Source of the DNA: Pomphorhynchus laevis
Taxonomy: Eukaryota; Acanthocephala; Palaeacanthocephala; Echinorhynchida; Pomphorhynchidae
Assembly (NCBI GenBank): GCA_012934845.2
Contig: WNNJ02000942.1
Span: 1-64,000 of the forward strand
Direction: 5' to 3'
Length of the DNA stretch: 64,000 bases
Shown: piece by piece, positions 1 through 11,025 of the stretch
How positions within the stretch are numbered: position 1 is the first letter of the stretch
How the letters are laid out: each line of letters starts with the position of its first letter
Program-made: the position numbers and the translations under genes
Notes under the pieces: model-generated
What the model saw: the letters and a program-made list of their open reading frames with translations, nothing else
What the model was told of the DNA's origin: nothing
Databases searched by the model: none

Positions 1-735
1 TATTATTTAGAATTAAACTATCTGGATAAAATTGTTTAATCATTTATAAAATATAATTGTTAAAACAACGTGATTTATATCCTCTATTAATAAATGTATA
101 GATAATATATATGTAGAATTTCAAAAATAATAATAGAAAAGGTTTATATCTATATATGAACATGATATTAATACGAAAATAATAGCTATTTTTAATTTAT
201 ATCAAAATGAGGACATATTCCTGTTTACAACTAGCACGTGTATGCATAAGCTATCATGCTTACTATATAATATTAAACAAAATACATTTAATATTGAAAT
301 TTTAAAAATTGTCATATTTCGCAATGATATTGGTTTTCTTCAAAATATTATTTTTAATAATTTAATAAACACATAATTTAAACTAAGTCACTATAAAAAT
401 TAAATAAACAAAAAATTGTAAAATATATAAATTCACCAAATTATACAAGAATTTTAACTTTTAAACGGATAATTTTTATGAATAATAAATAATATGCTTT
501 GTATTTGAATAAAACAAATTTAGATTATCATTGTATGACAAGCAATCAGTTATATTGATAAATAATCTTTCATTAATTGCTGTAAAACTCTAATTCAAGT
601 AATATTATTGGTTTGTAGCTTATATAATTATTTGCAAACTACTGAGAATTTATCAAGGAATATCTCGATCAAAAGAAAACGCTATATAATTTATTTTAAA
701 AAGTGACGTTATGAAAATTTACAAAAATTCAATTT
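1..735. repeat. 735-bp duplicated block, copy A
   Basis: This block is nearly identical to 12741-13475, with a few scattered substitutions. Identity stops at about 735/13475, so one border of the duplication is visible; the other may lie left of the window. About 146-260 resembles the segment after the RT motif at 13953-14060 (a decayed run meaning roughly YLDMNIK then FNLY), so the block includes a worn Penelope-like RT tail. Apart from that it is AT-rich and has no convincing gene. Confidence 0.85.
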
Positions 736-864
736 AAAAACAAAGTAATTCGTCTTTTCAAAATCCGCTGTGCAAAGTTTAACAATTGGTAAGCATGAAA
801 AATACTGTGGAGAGAATAGCAATTACTGATGAAGATCGTAATATGTCGCTTGGTAAACTTGTTC

Positions 865-1579
865 TTATCGAACGGATCGTAAATCCCGCAGTCTCTTATT
901 CGAAAGCCATTTCTTTATTTGTTTCGGCGTCAAAGAGGTCATTTTGCTTAGCATATCAATCTCCGTCCGATTTGCATAAGGGTAATTAATTTTCTTTAAC
1001 AAAAAACTGTTGAGAATCTCAATCGTATCCCTGTCGAATTTACTAAATTTAACAATGAAATAATAAAATTACATAATAGTGATTCGTACTTTTGAGTTAT
1101 GCGGCCTTTTCTGATAGTTAAATTTGGTTCATCTTTGCAAGTAGCGAAAGACACTAGAGCGCTGCGTTCAAGTCGGAAAGTTGCATCGGTAATAATGTTT
1201 TCTTTTTCGTTTGAATAACTGAAATTAAAATAAATAAAGGATTAGGTAAAATTAATTAAAAACAACTTGTGACATACCAATTGGTTTCTGTATTTGGCAA
1301 TGATCCGTTTAGTATATAATCAATTGTAAAATTAGAAAATCTTCTATGGCGATGTGGATTAAACTTTTTGTTATTACAGTCGTGTAGTGTACACCTTTGA
1401 ATGTAACGACTTTTGCAAATAATCGTGTTCTGTTTCTTTTTACGATACGATACCGGAGATCGAAGTTTACGGCTAGACGATCTGTCATCTATTAAGCTTT
1501 CATTGTGTTCTATATTATCAATTTTGCAGCTAATAAACAAAAATAAATTGATAAAATATTTAATTTGACTTTGGTTCAT
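865..1579 (-). CDS. TALE-type homeodomain protein, three exons
   Basis: Predicted DNA-binding transcription factor of 202 residues. The exons, all minus strand, are 1579-1278, 1218-1090 and 1042-865. Each junction has an AG acceptor and GT donor (GTATGT, GTACGA), and the phases agree (2, 2), which supports the model. The start is the first ATG after an in-frame TAA. Residues 84-90 read FTIDYIL, a good eh1-like Groucho/TLE-binding motif. A homeodomain fills about 137-200: an RKGR arm, helix 1 ending FLLKK, then NYPYANRTEIDML, helix 3 QIKKWLSNKRLR with invariant W189, N192 and R194. The PYA spacing after helix 1 fits the three-residue TALE loop (usually PYP). L190 in place of the usual F after W is unusual. 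The protein ends just after helix 3. Without a database I cannot choose between PBC/MEIS/IRO/TGIF-like and an orphan class. Expression is inferred, not shown. Confidence 0.72.
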
Positions 1580-3209
1580 TTACCACTCTGCCACTGCCTC
1601 TTTCAATATGTTCTCGATTGAAAAATTGGTGTATCGTGTAGAACGATTTAATTGCAATACAAATGTATTTGTATCAACCATATGTCTCTATCCGAATATT
1701 CCAAATGTCAATATTAAATTATCTTCGCGAAAGTCTAAATTAGAACACAAAAACTTAACACCGTGATCAAAAATTTTCAAAACTATTATGGAATATCATT
1801 GTGTGTGTTTAAATCAAACGTGAGTTCTGTAAATATACATATTATAATGATCCCAACTTTACTTTGATATATTTCATAAATATAGTAAATTTTAACAGTT
1901 AAATTAAAAATATGCTTTTACCAAACTTTATTTGATTATTATATAATCTAAAGACATTTATATTACACATAAATTTTTTTATAATATTATTACACTTTAA
2001 ATTTTGAATTATGTACTATTTGTTCTTTTGAAAATACTACTTCGTAAATATATTTTGTATAGCAATTTTAAAATAAGAATTTTAAATAAAAAATTACATA
2101 ATATTTTTAGGTTGTATTTAAAAGTAGTTTTTAATTCTTTTTGATAACAAAACTACTTTATAGCAACTTTTATATTTCGAAATTTAAAATTTCCCAGCTC
2201 AACGTAGAGCTAATTAAAGTTGGCGTTTAAAGTCTAAAGAGATTCAAAAATACAAAGACAAAGTAGACACATAATATGTAAATTCAAAAAATGTTTATTC
2301 AGCGTTTTATTTTATTCGCTACCCGTCTATTTAGTATAAAAAACTGTTTAAAGCTATTTCTAAATTTAGCGATTTTAAGCAAATAAATATAAAAGATTAT
2401 ATTATTAATAATTTATTAAAATAAAAATATATGATATTTGATATGTGATCAATCATATTGATATATTATATTTCAAAGTAGAAGTTAAGAAATGTTGCAC
2501 AATATCCATATTTTAAAACGAATACATTTAATATCCGAAATGTCACTTACTTTTCTATGCAATTACTGACTACTGTTCACAAAAGTTTAACTTCAACAAT
2601 TTAAAATCCCAGTGATTTATATATATATATATATCGTGGCCTTTACTTGACAATCAACAATCAAAATCTAGAATCGCAAAATCAACTAATCAAATTCGAC
2701 TTTCGCAACATCATCACATATATTTCTGATTGGATCAAATATACAAAGTGTATTTCTGCTAGTATATTTTGCCTTTTTTTCCACAATACAATGACAGTGA
2801 ATAAAACATTAATTATTTTATGAAAGAAAAATAAATTTTGTATTTCGTGAAAGATCAATTACATTTGCAATAAAATTGCATCAATTATTGAATTGCGAAT
2901 TCAGATACATTGCAAATATTAAAACAGACAACCCAATATTGTCTAATAACTGAATAATGCACACAATAAATTGTTATACTGTATATACAAAAAAAGATAA
3001 GCAAGATTTTACAAATAAAAAAGGTTTTTAAATTATAAATGAAGAATAAAATTTGAATGTTCAAATTTTCTAGTAAAAATGAATTTTGTTACTCTTCGAA
3101 AGCATTGTTAAAAAGGTGTTCTTTTGTAAAAACTATTGTGTATATCAAGTAAAAAACATGTCGTTATAAAACCGCAAATAATTTTGATTTTATTATGAAA
3201 ATAGAGTTA
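1580..3209. other. AT-rich upstream region of the homeobox gene
   Basis: No exon-like stretch was found on either strand. There is a short (AT)n run near 2615-2632. The part next to 1579 presumably holds the promoter of the homeobox gene, but no core motif stands out from the AT-rich background. Confidence 0.5.
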
Positions 3210-4560
3210 GATAAGACTTTGTAAATTAAATGCAAAAATCAGATAAGCTAACTGAATCTAACTGAGATGTTTTCGTGGTATTAATATAATAAATTTGCTT
3301 GCACAACATCTTTTAGCAAAATAAATTGCTTATCATCAAAAATCTTATTACCATATGAAGATTTATTTAATATTATTATATTAATGAGAATTTTTTAATA
3401 TTTTATTTAGGTATGTTTTTAATCTTTATAATATTTTGTAGATTTTCCCCCGTTATAATAAAAGAAATTTGCTTGATTTTCACTTAAATATTTAAACGAA
3501 AATGACTTCATGTTTTTATAAAATAAATTTTTTTGACATCTTTTTGCAAAACAAATTCCTTTTCATCAAAAATCTTATTATCATATGAAGATTTATTTAA
3601 TATTATTATATTAATCAGAATTTTTTAATATTTTATTTAGGTATGTTTTTAATGTTTATAATATTTTGTAGATTTTTCCCAATTTAAAATAAAAGTAATT
3701 TGCATGATTTTCACTTAAATATTAAAACGGAAATGTCTTCATGTTTTTAATAAAATTAATTTGTTGACATCTTTTTTCAAAACAAATTGCTTGTCATCAA
3801 AAATCTTATTACCATGTTAAGATTTATTTAATATTATTTTATTAATAAGCATTTTTTAATATGTAATTTAGGTATGTTTTTAATCTTTATAATATTTTGT
3901 AGATTTTCCCCTGTTATAATAAAAGAAATTTGCTTGATTTTCACTTAAATATTTAAATGGAAATGTCTTCATGTTTAAAAAATATAAAAATTGTTGACAT
4001 CTTTTACCAAAACAGATTGTTTATCATTTAAGATCTTAAGTTTATCTGAAGATTAATTTAATATTTTTACATAAAAAATATTTATATATTTATTTAGATA
4101 AATTTTAAATCTTCATAATATTTTGTAGATTGTCCCCCGATGTAAAAATCAAAGTAATTTGCTTGAATTTCACCTAAATAATTGAATAGTATATGTTTTC
4201 ATGCTTTTAATATAATAAATATGTTTGCCTCGCTTAGCAAAATAAATTGCTTATCAACAAAAATCTTAGTACGGTCTGAAAATTAATTTAATATTTTTAC
4301 ATAAAATAAAAAGTATTTTTATATTTCATTTTTTATTTACAATCTTTATAATATTTTGAAGATTTCCCCCCGATGAAAAAATGTATGAAATTTGCTTGAT
4401 TTTTACTTGAATTGTTGACAAGTACATCTTTTCGTGCTTTTAATATGATAAATTTGTTTGGATCTTGTAGCAAAATTAATCGCTTATCATTAATGATCTT
4501 ATGTTGATGTGAAGATTAATTAAATATAATTTTTATTAAAATAACATTGAAATTTTCTTT
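3210..4560. repeat. Tandem satellite, ~231-bp period, ~5.7 copies
   Basis: The phrase AAAATCTTATTA followed by TGAAGATT recurs near 3339, 3570, 3801, 4032, 4260 and 4493, giving a period of 228-233 bp. Each unit also carries TATAATATTTTGTAGATT and TTTGCTTGATTTTCAC. The first three units are much more alike than the last three, so the array decays from left to right. No hammerhead core (CUGANGA with GAAA) was seen in the units. Confidence 0.8.
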
Positions 4561-5113
4561 TTATTTTATATTTTTTTTTCAATATGGCTTTTATCATAGA
4601 TTACAAGACGTTTTGTAAAATCATGCAAAAAACGTTCTTATTTTTGAACACGTGATTTCAATAAATCGAATTCACTTAATAATATTTACATTACAATTTA
4701 ACAAGGTTAAATTCCACTTTCTGTATTGATTTTGCTATAAATACATTAAACTATTATGACTTATAAGAAATACTGTTTTTAAATTAAATTAAGGAATACA
4801 TTGTTTTGGCTCTGTATGTAATTTTACAAAGTAACAATGAAAATACGGATAAAATTTGAGACAAAATATTGTTGAAAAATTAAGATTTCTAGTGTTTTCA
4901 AAAACTTGATCGCAATTTTATAGTTTTGTAAATTGGAAATAAATTTTTAAATTCTAAGATAGTAAGTCTTAGGTTAAAATTACAAAACGTATCTATACCT
5001 ATTTATATTTATTTAAAACCCGAATTAAAACACTGATGACATATTCTTTACTTGTAATTAATTCGTATATTTTTTCAAACAATAATTGTTTTGACTTTAA
5101 AATAGTATTGCGA
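4561..5113. other. AT-rich spacer
   Basis: AT-rich sequence with no supported gene, RNA or repeat on either strand. Confidence 0.5.
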
Positions 5114-6362
5114 TTATTATATTTTAATTTTCACATCGCTACAGTATCTAAGTTGTATTTAATGTTCTTACTTGTAAAGCTTTTAAATGTCAATCGAAAA
5201 TAATAATTTAAATAATTATTTTGTTTTCATTATAAATATTACGGCTTTTAAGGATTAATAGAAATTATGCTTAAAATTTTATTTTCACTACGTGAATTAC
5301 GAAACTGATAATATATTTATAAGGTTTACAGTATTTTAAGCAGCTTTTAAATTATTAATACCCGATCTTTGAATTAACATTTCTGCTGCTCTGAAATTCA
5401 AGCACATATCTTGCGATGAAGTTTTAGTTAAGCCAAATTTGTAAAAGTACATATATGCACGCCAGCAATTATGCAATCTGTAGAGTGATATCATCACTGG
5501 TCGTCAGTGTCGATGTGAGTGTAAGAATTACAAAACGATTTATACAATAGATCAAGATTGAGCAACAGATAACAATTCAGTGCATTTACTGTTCACAAAT
5601 TTTAAACAAAATATCACCACCTTTTATCAAAAATGTTGCCACAGTTACTCTCTAGTGATGTTATCATTCACTGAAGTTCGTATCTTAATCTTGATCATTA
5701 ACAAATGCACTTGATGGAGGAATACCGCGCTCTGTAGCGGTGATGCAATTGAGCGAGTTCAAAACCAAAATTCTTAATTTTTTATTAGCATTATTGAAAC
5801 AAAATGGTTTATATTTACTGACAGAAATATAATTAATGAATCATTACAAAGTTTGAAGAGTGATTGTCTATCAATTTGTAAAGAGTTATAACTTGTCAAT
5901 TTTATTCTGTTTTTAAACATCATTAAAATTTTAAATTATTACCGTTTGTCATGTTCACATAAAAGCCATTTAGAGAAAAGTCTAATTCGTCCATTATTTT
6001 GATAGAATACTTTCCACTGATACTTTTGTATGCGTTGAGAAGTAGAAATTTAAAATGAATATTTAAATGTTTTTAATTTAATTGAAATTAAGGCTTTATT
6101 CACTGTATTCTGCAATGTTAGCAGAGTGCTACCAATGGATAAGATTTCAATCCTTAACTAATTATTTTTATTTCAGTAATTTAGAATTACGGTTAGAAAT
6201 AATTTGGAAGAGCTAATATTTTTCAGGTGGTAGTAACTATTTCTCTATCCTAACAAAGCAGCTGTAAAAAATGCATAGGAACGATGTATTTCCTCCTTTA
6301 AAATTTGATTATAACATATTATTCTAACATATAATATATTAATTACAATCAATCTGTAAAAA
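5114..6362. repeat. 1.25-kb direct repeat, copy A
   Basis: Almost identical to 11145-12393 in the same orientation, with isolated base differences. It has no long open frame. The right end, CTGTAAAAA at 6354-6362, is also the left target-site duplication of the retroelement that follows. Copy B continues past the equivalent point into a sequence that, here, is found only on the far side of the retroelement (from 11071), so copy B shows the empty site. Confidence 0.88.
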
Positions 6363-6372
6363 CTATAGTCAA

Positions 6373-8172
6373 TCAATCAAAATCTTCATTACGTTCCACA
6401 GCCATTTTTGCGTCCCCCATAGATGCAGCAAGCTCTTCCAGATTAGTATCACGGCTATGGAATCCCAATGTCTGCATTTGTACAAGTTCGGATGCATAAA
6501 GATGTTCTTGAGTTTGGTTTGGTTGTTGATTTGTCGGCTGATGTTGCTGGAGATGAAGACGATCTAATGGTTGAAACAACGAAGCAGTATAATCTTGATT
6601 TGAGTATTGTAAATTTTGAAATACTGTTGTTGCATAAGCTGTTTGTCTATTGCTTGGTGATCGAAAAGAATCCACATCAGATGAAGTAGGTTGACTATTC
6701 ATTTGATTATCGACTAGACCGCTTATATTTGAAGATATCAACTGTGAATATACTTGTGGGGATGTGTCCCTAAGACGAATTAGATTCTTTAGAATTTGTA
6801 CAATCGTCCTCAATGCTCGAGTATTTGTGCATAGAGCACAAATTTCAGGTATTGGCCACTGACTCATAAACTCATGAATTACACGATGTACTTGTTCTCT
6901 TTGTCCTTCGTCCTGTATAAATTCATATGTACGCAGCAGATTAAGAAGAATCTTAAGCAGATTAAGTAGAATACCAGGATCGCAAAGAGAATTATTCATA
7001 TTTGGGTTAAAACTGGATGCCCGCAACATGTCGAATAACATGAGAGGATTTTCAGCATCGACTACTAATAATTGTTGAGGGTTCATCGTAGAATACCGAT
7101 TAGTGTTTTCGCTTGACGTAGATTGCAAAGGCGACTCTAAACGGTTTGAATTAGATACATATGAACTAGACGAATCGATTTGAAATGTAGTATTCTGAGA
7201 TGCCACCGGGTTTGGCAGGAGGTTTGTATTTTCAGTTCCTACTTGACTAGTGTTAGCTGTACCAGATGAACTAGAATAAGTATTCAGAGGGTTATCGCCA
7301 AACTGCTCATGCGCCACATTAAGCATTGGTTCTTGAAAATCGCGATAAATTCTCTGTCGAACTTTATATCCGCTCGGTAATCTCTCAAGGTTAATCAGGG
7401 CTCTGTCATGGTTTCTCGTAATTTCCTGTATAGCTGTAGGAATACGAATCATTTCCATTGTTTGACACATTAAATCCGGATTGTTAACGAATTGTGAAAC
7501 CTCGTGGTTCTGCTCCCTCACTCTTTGCATTTGTGGATTGTTAAGCTTAATTGAACTAAGCAATGCAGGATTACTCATAAGTCTTTGAGCCAAATTATTA
7601 CTTAGAAGGTTTTGAACTGCATGTGAATTTGTCTGAATAGTGCCAAAAATATTTTGTTGTATTTCAGTACAATTTGAATTTCCAAATGGAAGGTTCAAAA
7701 ATGGTGCAAGTGTTAATCTGGATAATGTTGCAGTTCCATAGGTATGTTGATCAATATTCGGTTGAAGCGATATCAACCCCTCCTTAATTGTTGGTGATTG
7801 CTGAAGTGACAAAGAAGCATTATTTGATTGTTTAGATGTTGAGTGATATGCCGAAGGTCGTCGTGGAGACATGAGTTGCAGGACAGGCATGTCAACCTCA
7901 GAATGGTCGCCTTTGACGACGGAAGCTGACCGAATATTGGAGTCATGAACTATCTCAACTGACTGGGCCTCGGGCTGTGCAAGGTTGCTCAAAGAAAAGA
8001 GTCGCGGAGATGGGTCGTCACAAAATCCAAGACTTTTCTCTAGTAAGGTTTGGCCCATCTCGTCAAGACTTTTGAGGATCGCTTTAGCATTTCCTCTCAT
8101 CAGTGCGACGGACAAGCGCTGAAATAACTGACCCGCTGTGCTACAATACGGGGTACCGTTTCTACATGACAT
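6373..8172 (-). CDS. Retroelement polyprotein tail fused to UBL-less ubiquilin
   Basis: Open frame of 599 codons. Residues 1-50 include QLFQRLSVALMRGNAKAIL, the typical tail of this RT family. The frame is also open upstream of the first ATG, which fits a tail continuing from the RT/REL frame. From about residue 150 the sequence is ubiquilin: SNNLAQRLMSNPALL, then NNPQMQRVREQN, NNPDLMCQTMEMIR, NHDRALINLERLPSGY and DFQEPMLNVAHEQFG, which match the first STI1 block of ubiquilins. A weaker leucine-rich stretch at 395-470 fits the second STI1 block, and ELVQMQTLGFHSRDTNLEEL (562-581) fits the C-terminal UBA. The N-terminal UBL that docks to the proteasome is absent, replaced by element sequence. 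The ubiquilin part has no visible intron, so it looks like a captured cDNA. The length and lack of stops suggest recent capture or selection. Whether a protein is made is unknown. Confidence 0.75.
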   Translation of the reverse strand: MSCRNGTPYCSTAGQLFQRLSVALMRGNAKAILKSLDEMGQTLLEKSLGFCDDPSPRLFSLSNLAQPEAQSVEIVHDSNIRSASVVKGDHSEVDMPVLQLMSPRRPSAYHSTSKQSNNASLSLQQSPTIKEGLISLQPNIDQHTYGTATLSRLTLAPFLNLPFGNSNCTEIQQNIFGTIQTNSHAVQNLLSNNLAQRLMSNPALLSSIKLNNPQMQRVREQNHEVSQFVNNPDLMCQTMEMIRIPTAIQEITRNHDRALINLERLPSGYKVRQRIYRDFQEPMLNVAHEQFGDNPLNTYSSSSGTANTSQVGTENTNLLPNPVASQNTTFQIDSSSSYVSNSNRLESPLQSTSSENTNRYSTMNPQQLLVVDAENPLMLFDMLRASSFNPNMNNSLCDPGILLNLLKILLNLLRTYEFIQDEGQREQVHRVIHEFMSQWPIPEICALCTNTRALRTIVQILKNLIRLRDTSPQVYSQLISSNISGLVDNQMNSQPTSSDVDSFRSPSNRQTAYATTVFQNLQYSNQDYTASLFQPLDRLHLQQHQPTNQQPNQTQEHLYASELVQMQTLGFHSRDTNLEELAASMGDAKMAVERNEDFD

Positions 8173-8192
8173 AGAACGAGCAATGAAACGAA

Positions 8193-9380
8193 TTAGCTTT
8201 TCCCCTTGGGGGTTCCATCCTCCGTAAGTTTCAACAACTGCTGCCGAAAACTGTATCCATTCTCCTCTAATTTGCGTTTATATTTCCTTTCCTTGACACA
8301 GGTGGCATACTTGCTTGCGGCATAGCCAGGGATCTCAGAAGCCATGGAAATATAAGCATTTTGTTGAGGGTTAGTTACGGCAAAATCAACTGCTAAAGGA
8401 GGGTCCTTATAAAATAGAATGTCCGCCGGTCTCTCTCGCAAACCACGAATAAGGTTGGGTACCTCCTTTGCCACCCTCAATCCAGCAGAAACCGCTGCTT
8501 GAAAGACTGTATCCCTCAAGCTATCATGTCGAATTCCAGGGTGGCCTCCAAACTGACATGTTAAGGCGTGGAAGCCGAATTTGTCTGCCATCCTAAGGCA
8601 GCGTCTGCATCGATAATCACTGTTCCAGAGAGACAACCCTAACCAAAGACGTAGTAGCACAACGAATTCATTTGGTGCCAAGTTCATATATGTGGCTTTG
8701 CTAGGGACGGCCTGTAACCAAGCACACGCGTGTGGGCATGAAACTGCCAATAATCGGGCAGTATTGAAGCGATCGGCATTCTCCAATAGCCTGCTGCGCG
8801 ACACTTCGTCAATGTGACAAGATAATCCTCGTTGATTTGTTTGCGGATTGCCTACATGTTGCGGAATAATAGATTTAACGAATTCGTACCCAGGGAAAGT
8901 TAAAGGGTCAAGATTTAATTGGCTAGCGACAGTGTCTACACTAGACAGGAAGGCTGCCTGAGAGTGTTGGAAGCAGCTTCGAAGGCCCAGTCCTCCCATC
9001 TTCAGCGGTAAGCAAGCTTGCATCCACGCCCACTTATCGGGTTGAATAGAAGTGATATTGCTAAAACACTTCAATATCAAGCGGTCGAACAAACGGAAAA
9101 ACTCTTCGGCGAAGGCGGGGTCTATAGTGCGCATTAAATGGTTTACCCGTGGAGCGGATGCGCAGCTACGAAGCAGGATGAAAGCAACTTGTGGGTCAGG
9201 GAGATTTTCGAGCGAGTCCAGAGTTTGACGCAGGGATGGTAGAACAACATCGACAAGGTATCCCGAACAATGTTCCTTAGACCCGATGGGACTTCCAAGA
9301 ATTGTAAAGTTTTTTGTGGTGTTGACCAATGTGATCCACGGGCATCTGTTCTTTATCAAGTCGACCTTGTCTTCCCTACC
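8193..9380 (-). CDS. RT thumb and restriction-like endonuclease, second part of the polyprotein
   Basis: This frame follows the RT frame after a single shift at a run of six A (9392-9397) and has no ATG at its head, so it is not an independent gene. It starts at the post-catalytic region (FTILGSPIGSK), runs through the thumb, and reaches a zinc-binding CRRC...HALTC cluster followed by GIRHDSLRD. The nuclease core reads RPADILFYKDPPLAVDFAVT, where the two aspartates fit the PD-(D/E)XK fold of REL endonucleases that nick the target. It ends 20 bases before the ubiquilin frame begins. Seen: motifs and the shift. Inferred: nuclease activity. A programmed shift is possible but a one-base loss in the A-run is simpler. 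Confidence 0.75.
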   Translation of the reverse strand, partial: GREDKVDLIKNRCPWITLVNTTKNFTILGSPIGSKEHCSGYLVDVVLPSLRQTLDSLENLPDPQVAFILLRSCASAPRVNHLMRTIDPAFAEEFFRLFDRLILKCFSNITSIQPDKWAWMQACLPLKMGGLGLRSCFQHSQAAFLSSVDTVASQLNLDPLTFPGYEFVKSIIPQHVGNPQTNQRGLSCHIDEVSRSRLLENADRFNTARLLAVSCPHACAWLQAVPSKATYMNLAPNEFVVLLRLWLGLSLWNSDYRCRRCLRMADKFGFHALTCQFGGHPGIRHDSLRDTVFQAAVSAGLRVAKEVPNLIRGLRERPADILFYKDPPLAVDFAVTNPQQNAYISMASEIPGYAASKYATCVKERKYKRKLEENGYSFRQQLLKLTEDGTPKGKS

Positions 9381-9382
9381 AA

Positions 9383-10957
9383 TTACTTCGGTTTTTTCCA
9401 GTTAATAGACAGTCCAATCGCAGGAAAATTAGCAGCAAGACGAGCCAGAGCCTCGCCCACCGCAATAGGAGTACCGCCGATTATTCCGTCGTCGAGGTAC
9501 CACCTATTTAAGCTGACACCTTCAATCTCCGATATCTGGACCACAATCGGATCAATCGCCAGGCAAAATAGAACTGGACCAAGAGGATCTCCTTGTTGTA
9601 CCCCTCTTCGAGACTGAAGAGGTTTCAGGCTACCGAACCGAAGGCTTGAGGTAGTGCCGTAGCACCATGATGTCCAACGACTAATTTCTGGAAAATTCTT
9701 ATCGATCGCGTTGACGAAGGAATCCCGGTTCAGCGTGTTAAAAGCATTAGCCAAGTCGATTTTAGCCCAAACCCAATTAACATTTTGATCATGAAGTTGT
9801 TGTAGCCGACGTGCTTGATGTACTATCTGTTCCATTCCGTTTGGCGTCGCTACACCGAGCTGGTGCGGATGGAGGGATTCGGCAAATCGCTGTCGAAGTT
9901 TGGAGCAAATACACTTAGCGCAAAGACGACGTAATGTCTCCCCAATGGCAATGGGGCGGATCCCTCCATCTGGTTTGTTCAATGCCATGAGATTAGCACC
10001 GGCGACAAAGGGCACGAGGTCTTTCGGGAGAGTACCAGCGATCATGTTGTTGACTAGTGATGTTAGGCGTTGAAGCAAAACCCCGTGATCTACCGACAGC
10101 ATATCTCGAATATGTTCTGCCCTCAAACCTAAACAGCCAGGAGAGGAAGAGGGTGGGAATGATGATACTGCGGCCTCAACTATGTCTGAGTCAACCGACA
10201 AGGGGGTATTCAAAGATGGCTGTCCAGGACTTTGGAGAACATCATGTAAGGGGTGTAGCTCTGTCAGTTTAACGCGTAAAGATTCTGAAAATTCGCATGC
10301 ACTATTCGACGTAAGGCGGCGCATCGCTTTTCCGAAATTGCCATTTCTCGTTAATTCGATGACTTCCATAAATTCATTTTTCTTATCATTAGTTCCTCTG
10401 AATTTCCTGGATGATCGAAGCCCCGAAGAGGAAAGGCAATCACGCTCTCTTCCATTTTCGAATTTGTCTATAAGCGCGTTGATATTAGATCTAGTGTTGT
10501 CTCCGGCATGGTGCCGACCTGAGGAAGTCTGTAGGCATAGCTTCGGAAAGCACAGCAAACGCTCCCAATCGTTGGATGAATTTGAGCACAATGCCTCTAG
10601 AATTAAAGAGGAAAAAACATTGGCAACTCGGCGGCGAAGATTCCAAGGAATGTGCTTGATCGTGTTAACTGGTTCCATCCAAACCCTATGAAGAAGCTCG
10701 AAGGATCTCTTTTGATTTTCACAGCAGGAACTGTCTATCTTTTCAAACTGAAACGATGTCTTCGAGGTGTTCTCGTTAGCTTCTAAAAACTCAGGTATTG
10801 TGTCAGTTGATGCGATAACGTTGTGAGAGCTGGCTGTCGGTAGATGTCCTGATCCTGAGCAGCGCAAGTTCACAGGTCCGTGTACCCGAAGATGACCTGA
10901 TGCGTTAAGGCGAAACGATCCGCCACAGACTGCGCAACTAGCCGTATTCGCTTGCAT
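9383..10957 (-). CDS. Retroelement zinc finger and reverse transcriptase, first part of the polyprotein
   Basis: 524-codon frame starting with ATG at 10957. Residues 8-26 form a C2H2 finger (CAVC ... HLRVH), as in R2-group proteins where it helps bind the target. RT blocks follow in order: GCLGLRAEHI, LMALNKPDGGIRPIAIGETL, AKIDLANAFNTLNRDSF with the first catalytic Asp, GVQQGDPLGPVLF, and RWYLDDGIIGG with the catalytic aspartate pair (YLDD, where many relatives have YADD). The frame ends right after LSINWKK, at the six-A run where the next frame takes over. The 5' leader upstream holds a ~33-bp imperfect repeat. Compared with the 60-63 kb element, this is a different lineage of the same broad group: the two share motif order but little exact sequence. 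Confidence 0.8.
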   Translation of the reverse strand: MQANTASCAVCGGSFRLNASGHLRVHGPVNLRCSGSGHLPTASSHNVIASTDTIPEFLEANENTSKTSFQFEKIDSSCCENQKRSFELLHRVWMEPVNTIKHIPWNLRRRVANVFSSLILEALCSNSSNDWERLLCFPKLCLQTSSGRHHAGDNTRSNINALIDKFENGRERDCLSSSGLRSSRKFRGTNDKKNEFMEVIELTRNGNFGKAMRRLTSNSACEFSESLRVKLTELHPLHDVLQSPGQPSLNTPLSVDSDIVEAAVSSFPPSSSPGCLGLRAEHIRDMLSVDHGVLLQRLTSLVNNMIAGTLPKDLVPFVAGANLMALNKPDGGIRPIAIGETLRRLCAKCICSKLRQRFAESLHPHQLGVATPNGMEQIVHQARRLQQLHDQNVNWVWAKIDLANAFNTLNRDSFVNAIDKNFPEISRWTSWCYGTTSSLRFGSLKPLQSRRGVQQGDPLGPVLFCLAIDPIVVQISEIEGVSLNRWYLDDGIIGGTPIAVGEALARLAANFPAIGLSINWKKPK

Positions 10958-11025
10958 GTTATCCCAAGCTCGGTTTTGTATTAATTAATTGTAAGCCGTT
11001 GGTTCGAAGCTGATTATGTTTTGCT

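Noticed and set aside
786-989. 67-codon plus-strand frame as a gene
   Set aside because: It is antisense to homeobox exon 3, which has splice support and a recognisable domain.
3210-4560. CRISPR array
   Set aside because: Units are 231 bp with no short conserved repeat and unique spacers; this is a eukaryotic satellite.
9383-9400. Canonical slippery heptamer for programmed frameshifting
   Set aside because: A AAA AAC is present as letters but not in the phase needed (the frame is TGG AAA AAA CCG), and no pseudoknot follows; a one-base indel is simpler.
10182-10691. 169-codon and other plus-strand frames at 9.2-10.7 kb and 61-63.9 kb
   Set aside because: Shadows of the RT/REL coding strands; no domain or start context.
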